NCBI RefSeq assembly: GCF_902167145.1
Contig: NC_050096.1
Span: 80,658,683 to 80,722,682 of the forward strand
DNA length: 64,000 nucleotides
Origin: Zea mays
Lineage: Eukaryota > Streptophyta > Magnoliopsida > Poales > Poaceae
Direction of reading: 5' to 3'
A program made the translations under genes and the position numbers. Below the pieces are notes generated by a model. That model was given only the letters and a program-made list of their open reading frames with translations, made no database searches and was not told the origin of the DNA. Every line of letters starts with the position of its first letter. The stretch's first letter is position 1. Below are positions 1 through 11,244 of the stretch, one piece after another.

Positions 1-3000
1 TGGTGAATGTTGTATGTTATTGAATGGTGTTTGTTTCTTCTTGTTTGTTTGTGTGATATTCAATGGTTGATCTAGCAGTTAAGAATCAAGATCTATTCTT
101 ATCCGTGGAAGAAACTCAAGTTTTCAATAAGCAAGACAAGTGGACTTCTACCTCTGCATACTCTGTTTGATCCTAAACAATACATTTAATAAAGTTTTGG
201 ATATATATGTATAATTTGACGGGTTACCTGTAATACCCACTTTGTAAGAAAAGTCTAAAAAATAGAAATTATATTACTTTATATCTATGTGTGTTATCTA
301 TAATTATCATTTCATGTGAGCATCACATTTAAACAAATAAATAAATATCAAAAGACACCCAAAAATAAATCATGCATCATGCTGGGATTTTATTTTGTGT
401 GCATTTTGTGACAATATAAAAATGATGTGAGAATAAAAATATTAAAGTCCAGAAAGGGGATTTAGAACCCAAAAGAAATTCTTGAATCTAGAAAAGAAGA
501 AGGAGAAAGTACTATATAGGATACAATAAATATATGAATTAATTGAATTAGGTTCATATTGATATTTGAAAATTGTACAGTTGAACTCAGTTCGAACTTC
601 ACACAAATAGATTCAAATTTGAATCTTAATTTGAAAGAGAAGGGAAAAGAAAATCTAAAAGAAAAAAGGGGAAGCATTGGCTGGTTGGGCCGGCTAAACC
701 CTTTTGGCCCACCAGGGACCAACCCACGCGGCCCACGCGTTGTCTCTTCTCTCCTCGCGGTGCAGACGTGAAGACCGCGCGCACCAGCGTTGCGGCGTGG
801 CTGACAGACGGGCCCAGCCTGGCGGTCACCCTGTGGATCTTCCCCAAGCGCAGCACGACGCCACCACTTAACGACCTCCGCATCCTGGGCCATGCATGCC
901 AGCTTGCATGGCGACTCCCAGACCCCTTGATAAACGAGGGATATCGCCCTTTTTCCCATGCCTCCTATCCAAACCACGTAGTGCCCTAGCAACTCCACGG
1001 CGCCGGGGAAATCGACGACTTGGGGCCGCTGGTTTAGAGCTCGGAAAAGCCACCGCCGCCGCCGGGATTTCCTCGGTGATTGAACTCAGCTGCGGGTGGA
1101 TTGCGAAGGCGGTGCTCGCGTGGCCATCGAATGCGGGGTTGCGGCTGGAGGACCTCTCGGTAAGGAACCATCCCCCTGCATACTCGCCCTACCTGTCCTT
1201 CGCGGCGTAGCACCTAGATCCAACTAGGGCCGGCGTACTACTCGACGTAGCAGGGCACGACACCACCCCTCTGTTCGCCATATTCTCCGCATAGTGTAGA
1301 TGCGCTCGGACTCGTGGTTGTGCCCCTGGGCGCGGCTGTCTGGATCGCCAGAGATGTTATCCGCCGTAGCATAGTGCCGCCGCGGGGGAGTGCATGGGAG
1401 CTGTCGGGAACGATGGCCGCTGGCCGTTGGATGGCCAGGGTATGGCCGTGATCTGATTCGCAAACAACCCATCGTCTGAAGAAAATCCTAGCCTTAGATT
1501 TATGATCGGACGGATCATCGCTGTATGAAGTAAGAGGTGATCGGCACCGTCGGTTTCTGGTCTGGTGGCTACTATTGTATACCGATTCGCCAGATAATAG
1601 ATCTAATCCTTACCGTCCGTTTTTAATCCAACGTCTGAAAGCATCCCATACCCGTTCCACCGTGCGCTTATGCAAAAGAGCCCTCGGGCTTCCAGAGAAT
1701 CAACCCGCCATCCGAATGCATAGTGCGCTGAGTCTTGGTACTCTTCTGTATTACCCCCTGGTCTTTTATTAATTTGACGCCCAGTCCAGTGCCATGGCAA
1801 ACTGAATAAAGGAATTAGAAAATATGTTTTTATTATATAAATAAGTGCTAGAACTTTGATAATTCATAGAAAATTCATATGAGCTCCAAATTACTCCATT
1901 CCAGTTCCTAAAATTTTGTAATTTAATTCTCTATCACTTAGTGTCCCTGTTTTATCATGACAACAGCAAGAAAATTAATCCCACACTTAATCCTATTCTA
2001 AACACATAAAACCTTTGAAAATCCATAACTTAAAATCTATTACTCGAAAAATTATGATTCCTGTTCCTAGGATTTCATTTTAATGTGTAGATTATTACTG
2101 TGTATTTTGTTTATATGTTTGGTGTAATGTTAATTTCTCTATATGCGTTGTGTTTGTTTGTATTGTGGCGAGTAGAAGAGCCCGTGACCGAGGATCCTGG
2201 TGAGCAGCAGGTTGAAGTAGCTGAGCAGGAGCTCATTGAAGGCAAGTTGTGCCCTTGACCACTTTTTACCCAATAATGTTCTTTAATGTCACTTATTCAT
2301 GCATAGGTTAATTTTGATGGGACCCGATAGGTCAACCTAGATTGTTTATCTCATTACCTTGTTTACCCCTGAATCACTTGGGTAGTTTGCTATTGCTTTA
2401 TATGGTTTTGGGATAATCATTTATTATATCTATGTTCCAATTATTCTTGTTATTCTATTTATGTTCATGTCAAGTTCATTAATGTTAATTGGAACATAGA
2501 GCTTAACTTGAGAACCACGTGCCACCACAAGGGTTTAATGGGACGCCCTTGGCTGACTAATTAGGAAAGCTAGTGGAAGACTACCTTACCCGAAAGGGGC
2601 AAGGGCAGTAGGGGAGTGGTCAGTGTAGGGAGGTCCTTGGTTGATTTTGCTGTGATGGCGGTCAGACAAGAACCCTGCATTGGAGCTTCCTATAAACTGT
2701 AGCGGGTTTTTGGAAGCTAGTGGAACTTTGTAAAGGCCTCGTAGTGTTGCCCTGCCGCGCTTCCTAGGTAGAGGTGTATGGGATTCGCGACCCCTTGGCA
2801 GATGGGTAGCATGACTTGTGGGTAAAGGGTACAACCTCTGCAGAGTGTAAAACTGGTATACTAGCCGTGCTCGCGGTCATGAGCAGCTCAGGACTCTTTG
2901 ATGTTTAAATTATGGAACTTAAATTCAATTTTGTCATTTGCATTGCATGAGTTTATTATTAATTTTGTTCTATTACTTTACTTATGGTTTGGTATTTACT

Positions 3001-4683
3001 TACACTTAGTAATTGCTAATAAAATTTTGACCAACTACTTAAAAGCAATGCTCAGCTTTAACCCCTATCGTTGATTAGCCTTACACATCACATGAACTCA
3101 CACCTTTGTGAGTTTATGTCCACTGGTTCCCCACAACTTGTTGAGCTATGATCATGTGTGAGCTCACCCTTGCTGTCTCACATCCCCCCCACAGGAGAAG
3201 AGCAGGTGGTTCAGGAGGAGCCACAAGGCGAGGAGTATGATCTGATCTAGGTGGCGTTTCTCAGATGACATTGGCGCCGACGATCCTTAGTTCGTTTCAT
3301 ATTCGTTATTTTATTTTGTAATAAGTCTTCCGCTATGTAATAGATACTCTGATTATTATGACATTTATCTCTATACACTCTGTTATTATATATGTTGTCT
3401 TTTTGGCGCATGTATGAGATGCACCTGGCTTTGTTCCTTAAAGCCGGGTGTGACATTACCTATTCGGATACACCTAACCTTTTCTACCGTATTCCTTGAT
3501 CAAACTTGGGTATTATACTTTACCTTCGTAGCTATGTCATTGCTACAACTTAACTTTATGCAGTCACTCCTGTATGATACTAATGTTCTAAATGGTAAGT
3601 TTACGTTATTGTTGTTAACCTGATGGTTAAACAAGATTATTGCATATTAATTGGAACATAGAGTGACCACCCGGGAAAACAGTGCTACCATGAGAACTAT
3701 CATGGCTCTGATCTTGGCTAAATAACTAGGGAAGTCTTATGTTGGGTGCTGATCGTAGTCGACCAGAACGGGAGCATCTGGCAAGCGCTTATAATCTGGC
3801 TCAGGCAGATTGGATACGGGCATAGTTCTCAAAGCTTTACCCTATAGTCTAGTCTATAAGTTGGTTACGTTAGGTGTGCTTTATATAGTTTGACCATTTC
3901 CAGCATTTGCGTAATGAGGACTCTAGGGAGAAGCCTCATAGTGAGACCCTAGCCATTCACCTCGAAAGTGAATACGGGTCTAGCTAACCCGGGCTAGAAG
4001 GGAATCACGACTCATGGGTAAAGATGCGCCATCTCTGCAGAGTGTAAAACTGATATATCAGCCAGTGCTCACTGTTATGAGCATCCTGGACTCCTCACAT
4101 GATAATTGAACTTGAAGATGGAAATAAATCGAGATCCGATGATCTGCCAATGGTTTGCTTAAGTGGTTTCACTTAAGTGTTTTTATATACTCTTATACCT
4201 TTGTTTAATAGGAATACTTGTGATTCACACTTATTAGTAAGACATGTGTTGTTAATAAAATGTTGACCAACTAAAATGCTTACTGCTCAACCTTGGTCTC
4301 ATCTTGTTAAACTTGCATTAATTTTCCCCCACTTGCTGAGCCCCGACCATAAGTGAGCTCACCCTTGCTTAATTTTGATCAGAAGTTTGCAGATGAAGTT
4401 ATGATGCTGAGCTCCATAGATGCTAGTCTAGTAATACCCCCGGTCATCTTCCTGTGGATGGATGTTCATATTTCGTTGTACTTTGATGAATAAAGGTTAA
4501 AACATTATGTCTGTTTGAAGTGTAATATGTTAATATAATCGTTATTTACGCTTTTATGTATTGTTCTTTTGATATATTATACTTATAACGTAATATATGT
4601 GTGAAAATAGATCCTGTCACATATATGCTATACACCTGTCTCTGTCACACATATGCTATTGTCCTCATAAAACGGGTGTGACA
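1..4683 (+). mobile_element. Outer long LTR of a gypsy-like element, partial, interrupted
   Basis: The sequence at 1-228 and 3461-4683 reads as one long LTR split by the solo LTR at 229-3455. Its right end is a canonical GGGTGTGACA at 4674-4683; the left end lies before the window, so the flanking duplication cannot be tested. Like the inserted LTR it holds the block CTGCAGAGTGTAAAACTG (near 4034) and a CTTGCTGAG / GTGAGCTCACCCTTGC block (near 4331-4362). No coding region is seen. Long LTRs of this style are known from the Tekay/Prem1-type chromovirus group of grasses; that assignment is inferred from style and length. It ends about 340 bp beyond the stop codon of the METTL17-like gene. Confidence 0.65.
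229..3455 (+). repeat. Solo LTR, 3.2 kb, Tekay/Prem1-like gypsy
   Basis: The element starts TGTAATACCC and ends GGGTGTGACA, an imperfect terminal inverted repeat, and is flanked by the direct 5-bp duplication TTACC (224-228 and 3456-3460). The 3227 bp contain no gag, pol, primer site or second LTR, so a solo LTR left by LTR-LTR recombination is the best reading. Small ORFs near 460-1210 lie in a GC-rich leader-like part and have no recognisable domain. It shares conserved blocks with the LTR it was inserted into (near 2836 and 3134-3165). Family placement is inference from LTR length and termini. Confidence 0.8.
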
Positions 4684-5021
4684 GAGCCGCGAGAAGGCCA
4701 CACATCGACCGCATCTTCCCCTACCACTCCATCTCCTCCAGCCTCTCCTACACCGATACAGGGTGTGCGTCTTTTATTTTTCGTCTCTCCCTTTTGCTGT
4801 GTGAGTTCATGATCCGTTGAAAGGGGCAGGGGTACATGTCTCCTGTTTAACTGAGACTTCTCAGATGTGGTGAGATTCAAATAAATGTAATCTTTCCATG
4901 ATACATAACAAAGAAGAGTTCTTTTAATGGTTCATCTCCAAAGATGCAATCTTTTAGGGTTTAGGGTACACAGCCAATTTTCCCTAACAATATGGCTTTA
5001 ACCAAACTTGAGGATACTGAT
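4684..5021 (-). other. 3' flank / 3' UTR of the METTL17-like gene
   Basis: This stretch lies between the stop codon of the minus-strand gene and the end of the outer LTR. An AATAAA hexamer on the minus strand (plus positions 4773-4778) lies about 245 bp after the stop and could be the poly(A) signal. No ORF of interest is present. Confidence 0.45.
4773..4778 (-). other. Candidate poly(A) signal AATAAA
   Basis: Plus-strand tttatt is AATAAA on the minus strand, about 245 bp after the stop codon of the METTL17-like gene and upstream of the LTR junction at 4683. Position is plausible; only a transcript would prove it. Confidence 0.4.
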
Positions 5022-8000
5022 TTAAAATGGCCAGAGGTCACCCCAAAGTGACTTACGGGCCTGAAAATGCAAGGTAGGGTTCTTGCTTCGGGTGACAACT
5101 ACACGCTCAAATGTGCCTTCGGATGCGTCCCGTTTGGTGGAACGGCATACATCCATTTGTACTTGCCTCCCTCTTCGCATGGGGCTGTATATAATCCGGC
5201 CCCAACCTCCTCCAAGGTCAGCACGAACCGTTTGTTCCGCCTCTGCTTCTTCACTGTCATGGAAAAGACTTAATTCATGTTCATCTGAAGCATATGGTAC
5301 CAGACTGTCCCCACCATCGACATGAACCTCTTCGTCTTCCTCGCTTGGAAATTGGTCGTCTGAGAAAAAGCAGGGACCAGAAACATGATTTTCAGAAACC
5401 ACATGTACAAAGAACCCGACGAATAATCATGAATAAATATTACCATAGTCGATGACAAGATCTTCTGGCTTTCTCTTGGCATTGCGTTCTTTAAGTGTCT
5501 CAAAGTTCAAGTCATCAAGCGGCCAAGCTTCCCTATTATAGAGAAGGGATTCTTACTTAAAGTCGAACATAAGCATACAGGATCACATGGCAACTTAAAC
5601 AAAATGCATTAACAAAAATGAATGTTTAGAACAATAAGTAATCTGGAAAACGTGAACTTCAAAGCTCTTACTCTGGGCGTTTGCCTCTTCTTAAAGCAAC
5701 ATAGCAAAACTTTTCGTCCTCAAAACCACGTAAAGGCACACCTTTTGACCTCTGTAACAAATATAAAAGAAAAGGGAGATAAATGAAATTAATGGCTACA
5801 TAGTTCAATAGTCTCGTTAATAGGTCAAAACATATTTTCAGATGCAGATGCCTACACTAATTTTTTTTAAGTATTCTGATGTTGTACGGAGAGTGTAAAG
5901 CACACATTTTAATACACACTCTGGATCCTACATCAGACACTGCCACAACTCTTCATGTTTAAAGCTGTGCGATCTTTGCTGGAGCATAAAAGCATATGCA
6001 TGAACATCTATATTATATGAAAAGCAAGCACAGAGCAACAGCACGGCAAGCAAGCACAGAACAACAGCACGGCATCTTTTATCTGTGGTGCATGGACCGT
6101 GATATTCTTTAACTCCTTTTACTGACTCAAATGTAAGACATTAAAACTGTTTCTCATACAAGGCATAGCAAATAACCAAGAAAAAGATGAAGAAAAAACC
6201 TTGAAGGCACGTTGAGATGACGTCCTCTCCAATCTCTGGACAAAGTGGCAGTACTTGTCTGAATTCTCCAAAGGACATCGACCATCATGAGGACACTGAG
6301 ATGGAGATTGGAATTATTAAAAACTCAGCCCTGGGAGAAAGACGACCACAGGTATTGATAACAGAAACTTTCTCGCTGCAGGACCAAGAAAACACCCAAA
6401 ATGCCTGCCTACCACAGAGCATCTGTCCAGGAGGTAACTAAGACCCACTTGCAGGCCACTTATATCTCTGGAACAGGCGAACAGCAGGGGTGACGGGTGT
6501 TTCTCTCAATCTAGCCCCAGAAATTCGCTCTGGAGTCGAACCCAAGCCACTGGGGTGCCAATAACTACTAAGGCATTACAACCACTAGGCTACAAGCCCT
6601 TTCGTGAAATTGAAGTTAGTAGTATTGGAGAAATAAATACAGTATTTATGATCCCAACTTACAGGGGCAACCACAAAAGACCCATTTTTCAATGAGACTT
6701 TTTGTGCTACGATACTCTTCATGCTACTTGGAGGACGGCTTGAGGATTTTTCAATTTTGCGACACTTCTGGAGAATACAAAATTATGTAAATAAACTGTT
6801 ACACAACCAGGAAATATGTGAAAGAATTGTGTCGGCACATTTAGTGAGTGGAACATACTCTTTTTTCCATCCAAAGAATATAAGAGCGCATTTGACTTAT
6901 GATCTTTGCTCCTTGAGGTGTCCCAGGCTCTAACAAAACCTAAACATGCACATTGTTTACTTCAGATACAAGTAACTGAAAAAATTATCACCCACACATG
7001 CAACTACATTGAGAGGGCTGGGGGTTCGATTATACCAAAACATCACTCGTCAGGTCCCAAAGCTGGCGCACTATTGTGATTCGGTCACTCAAAGAAGGAA
7101 TCTCGCCAAGTGCATAAGACTGTAGGTTGAAGGAAGACAGTATTCAATAAAGGTTGGAAGATTACGATCACCAACCATAAATAAACTGAATAAAAATGAC
7201 TTGTTGATCTGAAGTAGTCCCACAAAGAAGTAAATATAACTTACTGATACTACAAGATCATGGCCTCGCTCATGTTTTTCTATTTTGCGGTTCAACTCTT
7301 GGATGCTGTCATAGCTGTGAATAAGTGGCAACCCCTTCAGATCTATAAATATTTGCCACATAAACAGTAATAATTAGCATTCATTACAGAATCCACAAAT
7401 TAAAAAGATATGAATAAAGCAATTAACACTTGTATGACACTGAAGCAGCACCATGCTCATGTAAGACAAAATAATAATGAACTTTTCCAGATAAAAGTGC
7501 AAGACTCAGATTTACATTGTAGAGTTTATATAACTTTATGGCGCATGGTCAGTGACTGTGTTATGATTTACATTATTTACAGTAAGACTAAAATTCCTAC
7601 ATGCTTGCAAGTTGCAACACATATACCACTTTGTGCCACCAGAGCGTCAGCCAATCAATTGGACAATTGAATACAAATCCCAACAAGTAAGCAAAAGCGA
7701 GAGTTAAGCTTACTGTCGAGAAGACTCTGCCCTGCTCTTTGCATTTCCTTGGAAGGCTCGACCAGGTTAACCCTCTCTATTGATTTTGGCCACACTGCCC
7801 TCATTGCCCTGCTTTCTCATAGACATATTAAGCCTGTGTAAAAAAAACAGCAATAACAGATGTAAATCAGGACATCCTTACCAAAGAGCTGAACTTGGCC
7901 CGGCGCCAAAATCCAACACCTTGGCAGGCGCAAACTCTGGCAACCTTCGTCTAACCTGCAAAGCCCATGAAGCGGTCCATGAACGTGCAACGTTAATAGG

Positions 8001-8768
8001 GTGTTTTATTTGAAAAATGAGTTGGTTCATCATCTTCTCACTCCTCATTTTTTTTGTTTAGTTTGTAGAATTAAATATGTTGATTTATCATCACCTAATT
8101 CCTCATAATTAGTTAGTATTAATATGAGGAATGAGATCATCCTACCAAATTTAAATTTGAGGAATGAACCTATCATGCACCAACTCATTTGGAATATAGT
8201 GATTCCTCAAACCAAACGCCCTATAAACAAACTCAGCTCGGTAAGGACGGTAGAAGCAGCGAGTTCTGATGGTAGCGACCTCGCGTAGCACGCGGTGGCA
8301 CGCGGCGTAGATGGCTGGCATGCGTGACGCGACGTAGGCAACTGTCTCGTCCTCGCGGTACCGGAGGCCAATATCGCCGTAGGCCGACCGCACCTTCCAG
8401 CGCGCCGACCGCTGCTCGGCGCCCGACGGCGCGTTGGGGTCGTCGAGGAGCGCGGCGCGAGTGGCGGCCGCGGCTAGCTCGGCTCCGGTGCCCTTGGCGC
8501 GGTCGAAGGACGCCGAGAGCAGCAGCACCTTGCGGTTCATGTGCGCCCTGTCCTGGTCTGTGCGAGCGAAAGGGGTTAGCAGGGGAGGCAATCAGTCGAG
8601 CAGGTGGCGCGCGGGGCGCGTCTATCGGTTACCGCGGAGGTAGCGCTTGATGGCGCGGCGGAGGGAGAGGGGGACGAGGTGGATGCCCTGGGACTGCTTC
8701 GCCGCCGTGCGGAGCGTCTCCGGCGTCAGCAGCCGTGGCGCCGTCTCCGGCAGGAGTGCGGCCGCCAT
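5022..8768 (-). CDS. METTL17: METTL17/Rsm22-like mitoribosomal small-subunit assembly factor, 12 exons
   Basis: Predicted exons (minus strand, high to low): 8768-8633, 8557-8280, 7955-7882, 7808-7714, 7342-7245, 7119-7036, 6939-6859, 6767-6663, 6295-6200, 5751-5672, 5532-5444, 5359-5022. Joined, they give an open frame of 517 codons plus stop, with GT-AG introns throughout. Exons 3-4 hold a SAM-binding-type motif VLDFGAGPSSALW (from about residue 150). Exon 9 holds the family hallmark CPHDGRCPL...YCHFVQRLER (Cys about 318, 324, 333), with another Cys near 365; in METTL17/Rsm22 such cysteines bind an iron-sulphur cluster. The acidic C-terminal tail ends SLWGDLWPF. Family knowledge: the protein acts in mitochondria in assembly of the small ribosomal subunit and is probably not an active methyltransferase. 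The start is the first ATG of the reading frame, and exon-exon phases agree throughout. The weakest splice site is the exon 2 donor (GAG|GTCGCT). The gene appears intact and is the only ordinary host gene in the window. Confidence 0.88.
5875..5937. repeat. Small foldback in intron 9
   Basis: TCTGATGTTGTACGGAGAGTGT and, about 19 bases later, an imperfect inverted copy ending in CATCAGA form a roughly 22-bp stem. It lies in the intron between exons 9 and 10 of the METTL17-like gene. No target duplication was recognised, so it may be a MITE relic or a chance foldback. Confidence 0.4.
6022..6073. repeat. 26-bp tandem duplication in intron 9
   Basis: Two adjacent 26-bp units beginning AAGCAAGCACAGA and ending GCACGGC differ at one base (6022-6047 and 6048-6073). 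It is a simple local duplication inside an intron. Confidence 0.8.
6478..6604 (-). mobile_element. tRNA-derived SINE (Au-like) in intron 8
   Basis: On the minus strand the element starts GGGCTTGTAGCCTAGTGG and carries polymerase III-type internal promoter boxes: an A-box-like TAGCCTAGTGG (plus 6582-6592) and a B-box GGTTCGACTCC (plus 6532-6542), followed by GAGCGAATTTCTGG. This layout matches grass tRNA-derived SINEs such as Au. It sits in the intron between exons 8 and 9. The 3' end and target duplication could not be fixed, so the low-coordinate boundary is approximate. Confidence 0.6.
7997..8223. mobile_element. Tourist-like (PIF/Harbinger) MITE in intron 2
   Basis: The 227-bp element starts TAGGGTGTTTTATTTGA and ends TCAAACCAAACGCCCTA, matching imperfect terminal inverted repeats, and is flanked by TAA on both sides (7994-7996, 8224-8226). 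A TWA duplication with GGGTGTTTGGTTTGAGGAAT-type ends is typical of Tourist MITEs. The interior is AT-rich and non-coding. Confidence 0.8.
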
Positions 8769-8861
8769 GTGTCGTCACGACTCTCGCGGCGGCGCTAGGA
8801 CCGTGGTTCCGTGAGCGACACAGGGTTCAGGAAGGGACGCAGTGAGAGAGGAGAGACGCAC

Positions 8862-9181
8862 ATAGAGATGGCCAAACGGGCCGGGCCTGCTGAGCCAGCG
8901 GGCTTAATTTTCTGTCCAAGTTCGGCCCGCAGCGGGTCTAAACGGGCCGAGCCGACCCGTTTAGCACGAAAAAAACGGGCCGAAAAGCGGGCCGGTAAGC
9001 ACATTTTAGTGTAAAAAACGGGTTTAACGGGCTTAGAGGTAAACGGGCCGTGCCGCGCTAGCCCGCCGTGCCTAGTTTCCTGTCAAGCCCGCCCGCTTAT
9101 TCTACCGTGCCGGGCTCGGACCGGACCCAAAAAGCGGGCTTCGTGCCGGGTTCAAGTGCCTCGTGCTTTTTGGCCATCTAT
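8862..9181. mobile_element. Non-autonomous hAT-type element upstream of the METTL17-like gene
   Basis: The 320-bp element starts ATAGAGATGGCCAAACGGGC and ends TTTTTGGCCATCTAT. It is flanked by an 8-bp duplication that matches in 7 positions (AGACGCAC at 8854-8861, AGACGCAG at 9182-9189). The body is full of GGGCCG/CGGGCC repeats, a known style of grass hAT elements. Its near end lies only 93 bp upstream of the ATG at 8768, so the promoter or 5' UTR of that gene probably includes it. Confidence 0.7.
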
Positions 9182-9189
9182 AGACGCAG

Positions 9190-9371
9190 AGCTACCAAAG
9201 GGAGGACGGCTCGGATCGATCGAGGAGGCGCACCGTCCGATCGGACATGGGCGGCGCAAGACCATTGTGAGCATGAGAGGTTGCATTCTTACAGAAAAAA
9301 CCCTCTTTTATACCTGTTTTACATGTTAAACCTGATGCCTTAGCAAAGCAAATAAATAGATTTTTCACGGG
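9190..9371. other. Short intergenic stretch
   Basis: Nothing recognisable is seen between the small hAT element and the next older repeat. It has no long ORF and no obvious promoter. Confidence 0.5.
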
Positions 9372-9836
9372 TATGCTGAAAAAAACTCGACCTCAACGAG
9401 CCGGCTTAAACTCACAGCAGCTCGATGTTCATAACAAGCTCGAGCCGAGCCTGTTTTTGTGGCTCGTTAAAAGAGCGAGCCAACTCGACTCGGTTAGTTA
9501 CGGCTCGTGAGCTGACTCAATCCAACAACAAAATGTTACATAAAATCCTAATTATGTTATAGTGTTAATATAAAATATACAATTAGTTTATGTTATTTAA
9601 GATTAAGTACAGAATTAATCTACTTTCTATATTATATTAGTAATATATTTATTTAATAATTTAAAATATGTTATTAAAATTATTTTTGAGATTTTATATT
9701 ATAATTTAGAGGGTGAGCTCAAGCTTATGACTAGACTCGATAATCCGGTGTTGGGGGCCTTCGGTTTCCGAAGGTCCTCAAAGACATGATTTAACAATGT
9801 TTCTGGAGTATAATGTGTGAACAGGTATCTTCGGAC

Positions 9837-10586
9837 TAGAGATGTCAATGGGGACCCGATACCCGCTAACCCGTGGGGAATTCCCCTATTAGGGTACGGG
9901 TATGGGACAAAAATTGTACCCATGGGTATGGATATGGGACAAAATCTCCACCCATTGGGTAAACGGGTATGGGTTTGGAAAGCAATAATCCGAACCCGAT
10001 TACCCATGGGTATTTCATACGTGTACACCTGTCGTGTTTGTATGAATGAGTTGAGGCCGAGCCGGCCACCAAGCCTAGCACGACAGCGCACCAGGCCTCA
10101 GGTCCTAGCCCAACAAGGCAAAACAGCAAGGCAACTAGCAGACTAGCAAAAAACAAAACCCTAAAATAACCAACCATATGCTACACCCTACCCAGACGAC
10201 GGTGACGACCATGGATTCTCAGGCGCCAACAAACTCAGATGGTGACCAAGGAAGGTGAGCAAACTCCATTTCTCCATTTCTTCTATCGGTCTCGAAGTAC
10301 TTATTTCTTTTTTGATGGATGGATGAATGAATCATGGTTCATGGATGAGTGCTTGCCGATGTGGTGATGTCTGAAATCTAGAAAGTTTGTGCTACCTGTT
10401 AATACCTAGTTATCCCTTAATTGGGGATGGGGACCCATTGGGGACCCGAAACCCGAATGGGTATGGGTATGGGATGAGTTTTGCACCCATGATGGGTATG
10501 GGGATGGGTATGGGGACGGATCAAACATGATGGGGATGGGTATGGGATGCTATAACCCGGTGGGGAATTCCCCATTGACATCTCTA
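9837..10586 (+). mobile_element. Non-autonomous hAT element inside the 5' LTR of element A
   Basis: The 750-bp element has perfect 17-bp terminal inverted repeats (TAGAGATGTCAATGGGG) and an exact 8-bp duplication CTTCGGAC (9829-9836, 10587-10594); the uninterrupted site is seen in the 3' LTR. Both ends are filled with GGGTATGGG-type repeats. The centre retains a short start-exon-like piece from ATG 10211, reading MDSQAPTNSDGDQGR and followed by a GTGAGC donor at 10255, probably a leftover first exon of a transposase gene. No other coding sequence remains. Confidence 0.9.
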
Positions 10587-10801
10587 CTTCGGACTCAAAT
10601 CGGTATCACAGTGGGAGAAGCCCAAAGAATACGAAGGTTGACACAGCGCCGAAGATGTGAGCAGGAAAGCTTCGGCGTGATAGTAGAAAAGGAAACCGAC
10701 TTAAAGATGAAAAGGCTATTCAGACCTCGGTGGATTACTATAGAAGTACTACCAAATGTAAAGGGCATGGATGTAATTTTACATGAGCTATGTCTCGTGT
10801 C

Positions 10802-10809
10802 TATAAATA
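10802..10809 (+). promoter_or_regulatory. TATA box in 5' LTR of element A
   Basis: TATAAATA follows CCGTGTC-like sequence; the same box is at 17511-17518 in the 3' LTR. It is about 435 bp upstream of the gag ATG and is the likely genomic-RNA promoter. Confidence 0.7.
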
Positions 10810-11171
10810 TGTGAACAGTGTCCCGTACTGTTTACACTGACCTGGCATTTACTTTTTGCGTCACGCTTGTATTTTTCACCTTCTTTCAAGCCGAAGGTAC
10901 ATTTATAATTCGATGTCATTTCTATTTTTCCATAATGATAATATAGAAATGAGTTGATAATTATACATAATTGTTTATGTTATATTCCACATGAATCCTT
11001 CGTCATTATTTTATGTTGCGTTGATGAAGGTATATCTTTCATAACCTTCGTCCGAAAATCATTATATCCCAAGGGGAAATAATGTTCCGAAGGACGAAGG
11101 ACTTTAACATTTAACATTTTTTGTGTTGCCTTGTTCTTAACTTATAGTATTTGAGAACAAGTCACCAACAT

Positions 11172-11183
11172 TGGCGCCCACCT
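11172..11183 (+). other. Primer-binding site of element A
   Basis: TGGCGCCCACCT begins one base after the LTR end. The first nine bases resemble the tRNA-Lys-type primer site of retroelements; beyond them the match is not certain. Confidence 0.5.
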
Positions 11184-11244
11184 CCGGTGAACTCACTTCC
11201 ACTCTTTGAGTTTTGAACACCTTTGGCAATCATAAACCTTCGCT

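Larger units (their letters stand above)
9749..11170 (+). repeat. 5' LTR of element A (with hAT inserted)
   Basis: Starts TGTTGGGGGCC and ends GTCACCAACA. A TATA box TATAAATA is at 10802-10809. The hAT copy at 9837-10586 interrupts it; otherwise it matches the 3' LTR. Confidence 0.92.

Noticed and set aside
462..1210. Overlapping ORFs of 60-180 codons on both strands
   Set aside because: They lie in the GC-rich part of the solo LTR, overlap each other on both strands and have no recognisable domain.
229..3455. Complete small retrotransposon
   Set aside because: No primer site, purine tract or internal pair of LTRs is seen; the single duplication and termini fit a solo LTR.
6478..6604. A tRNA gene
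   Set aside because: A- and B-box sequences are present but no cloverleaf fits and the 3' part is SINE-like, so a SINE is the better call.
8324..8650. Plus-strand Arg/Ala-rich ORFs opposite METTL17 exons 1-2
   Set aside because: They are shadows of GC-rich coding exons on the minus strand.
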